Positions 21,635 through 33,656 of a stretch of DNA of 64,000 nucleotides are shown here, piece after piece (position 1 is the stretch's first letter; the number at the start of each line of letters is the position of its first letter). A program made the translations under genes and the position numbers. The DNA lies in assembly GCA_020543525.1 (NCBI GenBank), contig JAHYIO010000037.1:682001-746000 (forward strand), written 5' to 3'. The notes beneath the pieces were generated by a model. That model saw only the letters and a list, made by a program, of their open reading frames with translations. It was not told where the DNA came from and did not search any database. This DNA is from Coriolopsis trogii. Taxonomy: Eukaryota; Basidiomycota; Agaricomycetes; Polyporales; Polyporaceae.

Positions 21635-23211
21635 ATGGAGAGCAGACTCGCCCAGTTCTCCTCTCTGAACCAGAAAGACAAGGTCGCGGCGTACCAGGCT
21701 CTCTTTGCCGAACTCATCTCCCGCGAAGACCAGTCAACGCTTGCTGCCGATATCCACACGCTTGTAGACAATGTGGTCAATCAGGAAAGTGTCGGCCTTG
21801 TGATCAGCAGGCTCATCCTTTCGGAGCTCGTCAAGGCCCTGTCCGAGGGCAAGGTCAAGGACGTCGAGATCAGGAAAGCGATTGTCCAAGATACACTCAC
21901 TATTGTCCAGCCTCGTATCGTGAGTTATGAGGAACAGGTGCGTGCACAATCGACATCCCTAGGATGCTGTGGCGCCCATGCATAGGCCCTCAGGTCAATA
22001 TCTTGAGATTCCAACTCGCGGACATCTTGGAAGAGGAAGAAGATTGGAGTGAGGCTGCGAAGGTCCTCATGGGCATCTCCCTCGAGTCAGGTTCGAGGTA
22101 TGCACAAAGGCACTCTCGGTGTGGCGTGAATTGAGGCCCAAGATCAGGTCTCTCCCGGACCAGGAGAAACTGCGTGTATACGTGCGCATCGTCCGTCTGC
22201 TATTGGAAGATGAAGATTCCGTGCAGGCAGAGAGGTTCTACAACCGTGCGGCGCTGCTTGCACACACAACACAAGACAGGGAAACCCTTCTGTCCTTCAA
22301 GCTCTGTCAGGCGCGCATTAGCGATTACAGCCGCAAATTCCTCGAAGCAGCAAGTCGATACCATGAGTTGAGCTGGGTCGCTGAGATCGACGAGGAGGAG
22401 AGGAAACATATGCTGTACGTCTCAAAAGTGCTCTAACACCCGTTACCTCACCTTACCGCACGCTGCAGATCTGCAGCCATGACATGTGCTATCCTCGCGC
22501 CTGCCGGCCCCAATCGTTCTCGCGTGCTCGCCTCCCTCTCGCGAGACGAGCGGACACAAGAGCTTCCCGCGTTCCGTATCATGGAGAAGATGTTTCGCGA
22601 CCGCATTCTCCGCTCAAGCGAGATCAAGGACTTCGAGGGCACCCTCAAGCCGCACCAGCTCGCGCAGGTCGAGATCTCCAACAACGACCGTCTGGCCGCA
22701 TCCGTCGTCGCAGACGAGGACGAGGTGAACGACCCGTCGATCAGCACGCGCAAGGGCCCGTCGACCGTCCTCGATCGTGCAGTGATGGAGCACAACCTCC
22801 TTGCCTGCTCGAAGGTGTACAACAACATCACCTTCCGCGGCCTCGGCACACTCCTCGATGTCACACCCGGTGCAGCGGAGAACATGGCCCGAAAGATGAT
22901 TGAGCAGGGTCGTCTGAAGGGCAAGATCGACCAGGTGGAGAAGCTGATCTCGTTCGAGGTCATGGGTGAGGAAGACGATGCCCAGGGAAAAGCAGGCGGT
23001 CTTGGAGATGTGGAGCAAGTAGAAGAGGACACCGGAGCCCCTTTCACAAAACGATGGGATATGCAGATTCGTTTAACCGCCGCAAACGTGAGTGTATCGC
23101 TCTTCCACTGTCAACTCTCCTTGACCATATGCTGTTTGCGTTTAGGTTGAGACCATTGTGCAGCACTTGACGGAAAGGGGTTTGGTAACGTTTGGAAATG
23201 TACAAGCGTGA
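21635..23211 (+). CDS. CSN4: COP9 signalosome subunit 4
   Basis: PCI-domain subunit of the COP9 signalosome, the complex that removes Nedd8 from cullins. The chosen start gives MESRLAQFSSLNQKDKVAAY; an in-frame ATG at 21578 would add 19 residues that look like leader. Helical repeats follow (ILRFQLADILEEEEDWSEAA, LLLEDEDSVQAERFYNRAAL, ARISDYSRKFLEAASRYHEL), then CAILAPAGPNRSRVLASLSR and the PCI winged helix: RAVMEHNLLACSKVYNNITF, LGTLLDV, MARKMIEQGRLKGKIDQVEK. The tail RWDMQIRLTAANVETIVQHL matches the C-terminal helix of CSN4 rather than Rpn5. Between KLISFEV and the tail is an acidic insert (about 35 residues, GEEDDAQGKAGGLGDVEQ), longer than in animal CSN4. It ends tail to tail with the downstream kinase gene, 114 bases between stop codons. 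Confidence 0.95.
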
Positions 23212-23325
23212 TTTTGCATTGCAATGTATTATATGTACTTCGATAGCAGATGCAGATGGATGGAGTCCGTGCATACGAATGTACGAGAGAATACATACAC
23301 GTCCAACTCAAGCACACAACCACAT

Positions 23326-26300
23326 TCACTCCTCATTACGACGCTTCTTGTCCCGTTCCCTCTTGCTCTCCATCTCGTGCCACTCTCCCTTTAATGTCGA
23401 CAAGCTGTAGATTTAATCAATAAGGCGGCAGCACTGAAATAGAGGACGACGTGGACATACCCAACCGGAGCCGCAGCAGGTGGCTGCTCTTGATTGAAGT
23501 ATGGCGCTTCCAAGGCTTCCATCGCGGTGATACGTCGCTCAGGATTGTAGCACAACAGCTGCTCAGCAAGATCAAGACCAGCGGGGGTAAGCCATCTAAT
23601 AGTGATGGGCGAACGGTGAGCAGGCGAACAATGTATAGCATGCATGGAAACTTACTTCTTGAACAGCTCCCGGAACCGGTTGGGGATGAAGTCCGTCGGC
23701 TTGAATATCTCGTACCACGGCAGACTAGTAACATCCGGCCACGAGTCGGCGGTCGGCGTCCCCATGATTTTGTAGATCACATATATTTGCTGCAGTTCGT
23801 CTGCCCCTTGGAAGACAGGCTTTTTGGTGAAGAGCTCCAGCATAATACACCTGCAAAGAGCTCAGCCACATTCAGCAACGAAAGGATAGAAGACGCACCC
23901 AGCGCTCCACATGTCCACCTCCGGGCCATACACGGTCGCGCCCAACAGCAACTCGGGTGGTCTGTACCACTGAGTGATGACACGGTTCGTGTAATCACTC
24001 TTCCTGCGCTTCTGATATACTCGCGCAAGACCGAAGTCTGCAAGTTTAAGCTCACCGCGGCTGTTCACCAAGATATTGGAACCCTTAATATCACGGTGGA
24101 TGACGCCTTTGTGGTGGAGGTATGCCAGTCCAGCAAGCATTTGTCGACAGAAGGACTTCAAATGCGCAGGTTGGAACTCGAATTGTGTCTGCTGCAAGAT
24201 ACCGCTGAGGTCATGATCCATGTACTCGATGACCATGTACACTGTGCCTATGCAACCGGTTAACACCGGCACGAGCCCGCACGAAACATAGACATACCAT
24301 GTGACACCATCATCTCAAACAATCGGACGACATTGTCATGCCTCAACGATTGTAGTAGTTTCACTTCGCGCATGGCCGTCACAGGGAAGCCCTCCCTCTC
24401 GCCTTCCATCTTGATCTGCTTGAGAGCAACCATCCTGCCGGTCTGCGTATGGCTTGCCTTGTAGACCTTGCCGAAGGTTCCGGTGCCAACGTGACCCAAA
24501 ACGACGTACAGATTCTCTTTGGGCTGCTCCGGCGGCTGCGGTCGTGACGGTGGTTGCCGTACGAGTGGTGGTCGATGATCTCGCTGACTGCGGGAGTCGC
24601 GTCTCGGTGATGGAAGTCGCGGGCTCTCCTCCATTTCAACGGAGGACCGTCGAGAGTGTAAGGATCTAGGCGGAGTGTCCCCATTGATGCGGGATGTCTG
24701 AAGCTCAGGAGACTCTGCTCTGGAGCTGGACCCGGCAGTCTGCTTCGAGGAGTGAGGGGGGCTCTCTTCCTCATCCTCCCCAGGGAAGAATCGTTTCAGT
24801 GAGTTAGTTGCTGACCCGATAGGCTTGAACCCGGCCTTCTTCCCTGATGACCCGGACGCAGGAGCGGCAGCTTTGCGAGACTGCTCCGGGGATCGATGCG
24901 TAGGGGGCGGTGAGAACCGTCTCGTCGGCGACCGCTTCCGCGGGGGCGGCATGGACGTATTAGGTCGCTCGGGAAGGGAGGCAGAAGGGAAGAGCTGGTG
25001 CGTGCGTTAATGCAGAACGAACTCCATACCTCTGAACAGCAACGTACTTCAGATAGCTTGCCATTGGTGTTTATGTTCTTTTTCTTCCCCTTCCGGTTCT
25101 GGCCATTACGGAATATGGGTGCAGATATCGAGATATCCTTGATGGCCGTGGCAGGTGGAAGCCGATGGACAGCCTTTGGACGGTCTCGAGGGCTTTGAGT
25201 TGGACTGCGACTCTTGCTACGACTGTAGCTAGATGTCGAATGATCTCGTCGCCTTCCTCGCCCGCGACTGCTGACACTAGAAGCCGGAGAACGCGACGAA
25301 CGCCGGTCCCAGCGGGAGTCGCGGCCTCGCTGTCGGTCGTAGTATGCAGGACTTCGTCCCCCACGGTCTGAACTGAAGTCCCGCCGGCGACGTTTTGGCG
25401 GGTCCAACGATCGAGAACGACTGCGGTGAGAGCGAGAGTAATACGAGCCGGCAGGTGATCGAGATCGACCAGGTGATGTTGAACGACGGTGTCGCCGTTT
25501 GCCAGTGCTCGACGGTGGCGCGCCCTTTTTGGACGAGCTCGGTTCTCGACGGGTCCAACTGCTGAAAGGTTAAGATACATACAATGTATGCAATGATACG
25601 ACGAACTTGTTCAATTGGCTGTCATCATCACGCCAGCTACGTTTTTGCGGCGGCTGTGGCTGCTTGTTGCTGTTCCCGTTCTTCTTGTGGCCCTTGTTCT
25701 TATTCTTCGACTTGCCAGAGCCCTGGTTCTTCTGGTTGGACGTCGAAGTCGAGCCAGCGTCGCGGCGGGTGGGCTGCCACGACGCAGACGGCTCCCATGC
25801 ACGATCTTCACGATTGGAGGACTCGCCGTGGCTCGATGACCAATTTCGAGAGGGCTCGTCCCAGCTCTCCCCCGCATTGGACCGCCTCCTCGACTCCCAT
25901 CCATTGTCCCTCTGCCAATCCCGGGTTCCGCCCTCTCTCCTGTCGTCCTTCCAGTCGCTGTTGTCGTGTCGAGAGTGGCCGCCAAGAGGCTCCGAGCGAC
26001 CGTAGCCCCCCGGACGGTCATCGTGACGCTGTAAAGGGATCCAACCCAGAGCATCCTACAGTCAGTGAGGTGATCACACATTCACAGCCCTCGCAGGCCT
26101 AGAAAAGCAGCGAGATGAAATGCCATACGTCGTTGTAGCCGTGCCTCATCCACCCTTCTCCGTCACGCGCGTCGTGGGGGTCGCCTCCCCTCCGTTGGTC
26201 GTCTCTTCGGTCGTAACCGTAGCGGTTGGGGGTGTCTGGCAGAGGCCAGCGGTCGTCGACGTCGTGCCGGCTACGTTGTGAGTCGTCTCGTCGCATGTCG

Positions 26301-26478
26301 TGGCCGTAGCGTGGAGAGCGCGGTGAACGTGATGAACGTCGACCGTAGCGGTCTTGTTGAGGGTGTGACTGTGAGTCTGAGCGGCTTCGCTGACAGGAAC
26401 TCGTGATGCCAAACCTGCACTCGGACCACCCTCGTCGAAATCTGGGCTATGTAGTCGGGCTCTTTTGCTGGAGCTCAT
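23326..26478 (-). CDS. CTK1: CTDK-I catalytic kinase (Ctk1/Lsk1/CDK12-like)
   Basis: Cyclin-dependent kinase that phosphorylates the RNA polymerase II C-terminal domain during elongation. The start MSSSKRARLHSPDFDE joins over a 53-base intron to DSQSHPQQDRYGRRSSRSPR, giving a long SR-, RD- and KN-rich N-terminus (SRDW..., GKSKNKNKGHKKNGNSN, TSPGRSRSPAGSYYSRSHRS). The kinase core reads LGHVGTGTFGKVYKASHTQT (P-loop), MVALKQIKMEGEREGFPVTA (VAIK Lys and a PITAIRE-like helix, here PVTAMRE), GVIHRDIKGSNILVN, LKLADFGLARVYQKRR, VITQWYRPPELLLGATVYGP and VDMWSAGCIMLELFTKKPVF. The short tail ends RDKKRRNEE. The GEREGFP helix and YTNRVIT T-loop are typical of the CDK12/13/Ctk1 group. The SR-rich N-terminus fits a nuclear-speckle-type kinase. 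Several introns; kinase-domain joins are secure, N-terminal joins fair. Confidence 0.93.
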
Positions 26479-27304
26479 GCACTTGTTGCTTGTGAGAGGG
26501 CGCGAGGTGATGGTTGGAGGCGAGACGAGCGTCGGCTGCTTCAATGTCGGACGCTCAAGGCGTTACGTGGTGGTCCGTGATGGTGCAGAGTCAAAGGTCA
26601 AAGGTTTTCCCTCCACGCAAACCCCGGAGCACTTTTTATCTTATGTACGGCCTTCCAATCACACTTAGACACAATCTGGAGAGCTTGAGAATCGAACCGA
26701 AGAGGCTGCAAGGGAACGGCACCAGCCAACCAGGGTAATTAGCAGAACGTTCGACAACGATTCACTGTAGCAAGACGAATGCGGTGTACTTACATGATCG
26801 CGCAATCGAGGCCTGTATTCCAGCTATCAATAGTGAGAGGGTACAGGCACCGGCAGCGGCTGAACAGAGAAGAGCAGCAAGCTAGGACACGGTCACGGAG
26901 CAAGCGTGAAGTTGTGGCACCGCCGCAGGCGAGAGGAGCTGACGTCCTTCCCGGCGCGAAGCTTGAACAAATATCTACGGGACTCCTATAGCAGGAGTAT
27001 CGCTGAGCAACGCTGGAGAACGACAACATCCATACCATAGCTGAGACCAACCAGAAATCCCAGGCTGCAGTGGTGGTCCACTGCAAGCTGATCAATCGCG
27101 GAGCCGCACGAGGCGCGGAACGGTCCGCCACTGAACATGCCTTGCGGCGCGCTGAATACCAAGGGCCGCATACACCTTCAAGGTCTCTCGGCTTGCGACG
27201 TCCGACATGACCTCCTATGTGCCACTGTGGCTGAAACAATCCAGGACAGGGTAATAAAGGATATTCTACAATTGAAACCGTAGTGTACAGCAGAGTGTGA
27301 CGGA
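26479..27304. other. Intergenic region, no recognised gene
   Basis: Upstream of the CTDK-I kinase and downstream of the DCAF-type gene. A minus-strand frame starts MSDVASRETLKVYAALGIQ at about 27208 but meets a stop within 40 codons, and the overlapping frame GMFSGGPFRASCGSAIDQLA is Gly/Ala-rich without a family match. A small spliced gene here cannot be excluded. A GGTTCGATTC string near 26685-26695 (minus) resembles a tRNA B box but no cloverleaf can be folded around it. Confidence 0.4.
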
Positions 27305-29385
27305 TCATTGAGTCGTACAGTCAGGGTTTTCTCCCATACTCTGCGCTAGCCTATAGTAGAGTATCAAGTTGGCCAGGTCGCTTCGTCGTTCAGGACGAGA
27401 TGCCCCCGAGTTGCGGGCGATAATAACCGTGGCTTTGTTGAATCGCGAGAACTGACTTGGGCCAGATGTAGGGGCGAAGAGCTATTAATCATCCCGAGTT
27501 CAGCCGAGGTCAACGAGATGAGATGCTGGCAGACAGTAGACTTACCTTCACTGTGTGGTCAATCCCGCTTACAGCGACGAGGGGCAAGTAAGGATGCCCT
27601 TCAATGACGTTGACAACGCTGCCATCGCCCTCCAAGATGTCATGCAGCTTGCTAGTGTCCTTCTCCCACATGAACCAATTCCCGTCGTCAGACCCAGACA
27701 CCACGAACTCGTCTCGGGGACCAAGAAAGTTTACATCCTTGACGGTCTCGACATTGCAAGCACCTGCGTATCGAGATCGAGGCATGATGACAGGAACCCC
27801 AGAATACCGTTCGTCACCGCGGGCCTCTTCGTCTTCTTCCTCGTCTTCGTGGTCCTCATCATCCGACCGGGCGTCGGGGTTGTCGTCCGCGTCCATACGT
27901 TCTCCGAGCAATGGCTGGCGCTCCCGTTCGCTTGATGTAGGTGGCGAAGAAGTCTCGGTCAGAATACGTTCGATATCTTCTTCCATCAAGACATCGCGGT
28001 CGGCCTGCGCCTGCGTGAGTCCGTGGTCGGAACCAGAAGACTCGCCCGAGTCCCACTGCGGATTGGGTTTCCTCCTCTTATTTGGGTGGACGATAGATGA
28101 CGTTCTTGACGCCATGCTCGTAGGCTCTGGATCATCCTTGGTCGAGTACAGGTATACTGCATCGGCGCTGTATGCTGTGTCATCGTGAGCATGTTACGAC
28201 GGCTGGGAGACAGCATAGACTCCTACTAAGCAAAACTTCATGACCGTTACTGGTAGCCATCCTCGAGCCAGTTATGTGCTCATAACCGCCAGGTTCATGC
28301 TGACCGCGAGCTTTCCGTCCGAACCTTCGTACACATGTCGTCACTTCGCTGTCGTCCGGTGGCTGGCCCCACTCCTCCCGAAATTGACGGCCGGCATGTC
28401 TCCTGTCGAAGAGGTAACCCTGTAAAGTGTATCAGTCCGATGTACAGCGCCAAACAGTAGCAATATACTGACGTATGGAGAGGAGCCTGCAACAACGAAC
28501 TGATATGGACTCAAAGGGGAGAGTGCGAGAGTGGAGAGCTCGTGGCTCATTTGGACCAAAGGCGCAGGGCATCCATCTTCACCACATGTATGGTGCACAC
28601 GCAGGTCATGCTGACGAACGGTGCCATCCTGCACAATAGCCGTTCAGCGCAGACATAAGCTCCAAGGTCTCGCACACGCACCTCCGCCACGGTGAGGAAC
28701 AAGTCGGGACTGTCTTCCGTCACGATCCTCTTCGTTCGCCCCTTGTGACACCGTATAATCCTCACGATGGCCTGCCGCGTACCATACTCCGTCTCGCCGG
28801 AGTCTGTAGGGGTTCCGACAGCCTTTTCATGGTCGAAGACGCGGACCTGTTTGTCCCCCGCAACTGTGGCACTATAACGTCTCAGTGGACGGCGGCAAGA
28901 ACAAGAGAAGGAAGAATACACACATGCGAGATGAATGCGGCAGCATCTGCGCGTTGAAAACGTTTGCACGATGACCGGTATTGATGATGGTATCGCATAC
29001 GAAGGGGTAATCGTCCTCAGTCTGATCGTTGCCCATACGCCATAGTCGTATTCTTGCATCCAGATTGACTTGAGGTTCCCGGTTGAGAGAAATCATAGAT
29101 AGACGTACGTAGTGTCATCTCCGCTACTGATTAACACTTCGCCACTCTTAGCCCACGAGAGAGCGTTGACGCAACTGCTTGCGGGGTCAGTCCTTATTTC
29201 CAATCGCCTGGTACGGTTACGCACCCGGTATGGCCTGTAGTTTCACTTCCAAGTACTTTCACCCTGTCCAAGCCCCGTTTGTAGTAGGTTGCAGAGAGGC
29301 ATATCTCTTTCCAGCTGCGGAGGCGAGTGTAAGAGGGAGGAAGAGAGGTCGTTGTAATCAAGGCATCCACCGAAGACGTGAACAT
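27305..29385 (-). CDS. WD40 protein of the DCAF6/DCAF8 type (CUL4-DDB1 adaptor)
   Basis: Predicted substrate receptor for CUL4-DDB1 ubiquitin ligase. The start MFTSSVDALITTTSLPPSYT leads to YYKRGLDRVKVL, GHTGCVNALSWAKSGEVLIS, SGDDTTIRLWRMGNDQ, GHRANVFNAQMLPHSSRM and ATVAGDKQVRVFDHEKA. Further repeats follow: RTKRIVTEDSPDLFLTVAED, GTVRQHDLRVHHTC, ELSTLALSPLSPYQFVVAGS. A long acidic insert (DEDHEDEEEDEEARGDERYS) precedes the last two blades, NVETVKDVNFLGPRDEFVVS and GHPYLPLVAVSGIDHTVKLF, and the protein ends at NPDCTTQ. Blade sequences with RxHD (QHDLRVHH) and the HPYLP...SGID signature are those of DCAF5/6/8 proteins, including fission yeast Iqw1. Substrate unknown. Many small exons. Confidence 0.85.
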
Positions 29386-29682
29386 GTCAAGGCTTGAGGG
29401 TTGAATCTAGTCAACGAGGTCTAATGTTGACTGTAATGGGTGTAGGATATACAGCAGGAAGAAACCCGGGGAATGCCACCCTGTCTAGAATAGCTGCACA
29501 CATTCGAGCACCATCACGTCCTGAAGCGCGCATGCTCATGACATCATGATGCACGCTCACACTGGTCGTTCGTACCAATAGAACGTATCTTCCGTGGATG
29601 ACTATATGTTGTACATGCAAGTATCAAGAAAACAGTGTGAAACCATCCTGCATCACGAATGTCCTTGGCGCAGCCTAATCAA

Positions 29683-31244
<1,562 letters not shown>

Positions 31245-31591
31245 GGTGGTAGTGGTACAAGGACAGGTGTCGCTAGCTGGAGGTTGTCACCTTTGGGGTG
31301 CCCTCCTCGGGTGACGTTAGCGACTGCGGGCTCTGCGGGCACGCGTATATGGCAATGACGGAGGCCTCCGGCGCCGTGATCAAGCACTCACTCCACAGCG
31401 GACGGATCATATTGACCCGGATCGGCCGGAACTCGCCGGAGGTCAAACGGCGTTTGTACCGCGTCGTCGACAACGGCCGTCGTGGACGAGGTCGCGTTGT
31501 CCGAGCTCCTCGACACCACCGTTCTCGTCCTCGGCCTGTCTGAATGCATCTTTTCTATCTCCTCTGAAGTTGGACACATCTTCTGTTCTGA
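31245..31591. other. Divergent promoter between PEP4 and the bromodomain gene
   Basis: Short region shared by the two start codons. It holds no convincing open frame and no clear TATA box; GC is high on the PEP4 side. Confidence 0.5.
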
Positions 31592-33538
31592 ATGGCTTCG
31601 GGGGCTCGTTCCCGCAGGGCGACTTCGACGCCAGAATTGGACCCGTCGATCCTGAACAACGTCGAAAGGCTCATATTCGCCCAGGCTGTCCATGAGTTTG
31701 GCTCAAATGCGTGGCAAGAGGTCGCGAAACTGCTCTCGAAACACCCGCTCATCTCTCAGCACAAGGGTGTCTTTACGCCACAAGTCAGGTCATTCCACAT
31801 CCTCCGGAGTACGCATCTAACCACGGTATATTCTGTAGTCGTGTCAGGCTCTGTATAAGCATCTGATGGAGGAGGCTGGATTGGAGTGGTGAGCAAAGTG
31901 TTATGTTTGTGACCTATATCTCACGGAGTCCAAGGTCGGAAACGGAAACCGCTCCTCGTCGTGAGTGTTCCACATGCCCATGCTCTTGCATACGATTCAT
32001 CCTCATGTGGCAGAAGAGAGACATCTGAGACTTGCCCAGAAGTACTATGTTGCACGTGTCACCGAGCTCAGAGCACTCATCGCCGCCGAGGAAACCAAGT
32101 TCAAGTACGTGTTTCGCGCATTGCATTCAAAGTTCGCGTTATGAACTCTATGTTGCAGACAGCTCGTCACCGAGATTGACGAGATTCGGAGCGGCGCATG
32201 GGACGACAAAATTCGGGCCTCCTTAGGGGTTCAAGAGCCGGAGAAGCAGGAAGTCGTTCCAGAAAAGCCTGCAACACCACCTGCAGAAACCGCAGCGGCG
32301 GTCCAACCTGCAGAAGTTGTCGCGGAAACCGTAGAGGCGGAAGAGCCTATCGCACCTCCAGAGGAGCCTATATCGGTAATCCCGACATCCGTCCACCTCT
32401 AGACCATACGCTGATGGAGACAATCAGATTCAACAGGAGGACATCCCTCTCCAACATATTGTAGAGACAGCACCTGTAGTCGATGACGCAGATGAAAAGG
32501 TGGTAGTCTGAGGCTTGAGCATTCTCATGCTCTTTGCTAACCGAGGTCGTTCATAGGAGGAAGGCTCTGACAACGAAGCCGTCAACGAGCTCATTGGACA
32601 TTATGAGTCCGACAAGCCCACAGGCGACGGGCAAGACGAAACGCCCGCTACCCCTGAGGCACCCCCCGCAGAGGCAGAGCCACAAGAAGACGAGATGCAG
32701 GTAGATGAGGAGCCAAGGAAGGAAGAGGAGGAGGAGGCCGAAGAGCAGTCTGCTGAAGTCTCGATGGGATCACCACGACCGGAACCAGACGTACAGGAGG
32801 TCCAAGAGGAACCACAAGAAGGGCCGCCAGAGCCAGAAGATCAGCACGAGTCGCCTACGACCAGACCGTCATCACAAGGGTCGTCGGAGGCATCCAAGGC
32901 TCAGGAGATGGAGAACGCGCCAACGCCCGAAGCCGGTCGCTCCACTCGCGTAGAATGTGCGTGCGCTGACTGATAGCGAGTGCTCTTGATGACGCGCTCT
33001 GATCATGCCTTCAGCCAAACGCAAGGCCTCCGAGCCAGACTCTATCGAAGGACAGCGAGACAAGAAACGACCGAGGGAGGATTCAGAACTGGGCGATGAA
33101 GAAGATGGTACATACTCCCACCCGTCCCCCGCTACCCCTGATACGACCTCAACCTCCATGACAGGAGCCCTGAAGACGCGTCGCAAAGAGCGAGCGGGCG
33201 ACAAGCGTTTCCAGAACATGATCGGTATGCTGCACTCGCAGATCTCCCAACACCGCTACGGAAACATCTTCCACAACCCGATCAAAAAGTCCGAGGCGCC
33301 CGATTACCACGACATCGTCAAACGGCCCATGGACCTCAAGACCATCAAGGCCCGCGTCAAGGACGGTCTTATCTCAAACTCGCTCGAATTCCAGCGCGAT
33401 ATCTTCCTCGTGTTCGCGAACGCGATGATGTACAACCGCCCAGGCTCTGAGATCTATAATATGGCGGAGGAGATGATGACGTCTAGCGAGCGGGAAATCA
33501 ACGCCTTCAGGCAAACAGAGGGTTTCCATCGCATGTAG
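31592..33538 (+). CDS. SANT-bromodomain protein, Brd8/Bdc1-like (NuA4 subunit)
   Basis: Chromatin reader. The N-terminus has a SANT/Myb-like fold: LDPSILNNVERLIFAQAVHE, GSNAWQEVAKLLSKHP, then SCQALYKHLMEEAGLEW and a helical ALIAAEETKFKQLVTEIDEI. A long Glu/Pro-rich disordered middle follows (EEPRKEEEEEAEEQSAE, QEEPQEGPPEPEDQ). Then KRKASEPDSIEGQRDKKRPR (likely nuclear localisation) and a C-terminal bromodomain: MLHSQISQHRYGNIFHNPIK, APDYHDIVKRPMDLKTIKAR and FLVFANAMMYNRPGSEIYNM, where MMYN holds the acetyl-lysine-binding Asn. The order SANT then bromodomain is that of Brd8 and fission yeast Bdc1, subunits of NuA4/TIP60. It ends convergently with TRA1, whose product is the scaffold of the same complex. 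Some introns in the acidic middle are uncertain. Confidence 0.88.
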
Positions 33539-33656
33539 CAGAGTACAGAGCGTCGAAGATGCGTTCCATTATCCAATGATACATATTCTACATACAACAC
33601 AAGTACACGATATGACAGCATCTCACGGCGAGCAAGAAGATGCGCAAGCGAAAGGA

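Noticed and set aside
26640..26760. tRNA gene on the minus strand, suggested by GGTTCGATTC
   Set aside because: The B-box-like string is not flanked by a pairing T stem, no A box lies at the right distance, and no acceptor stem can be drawn.
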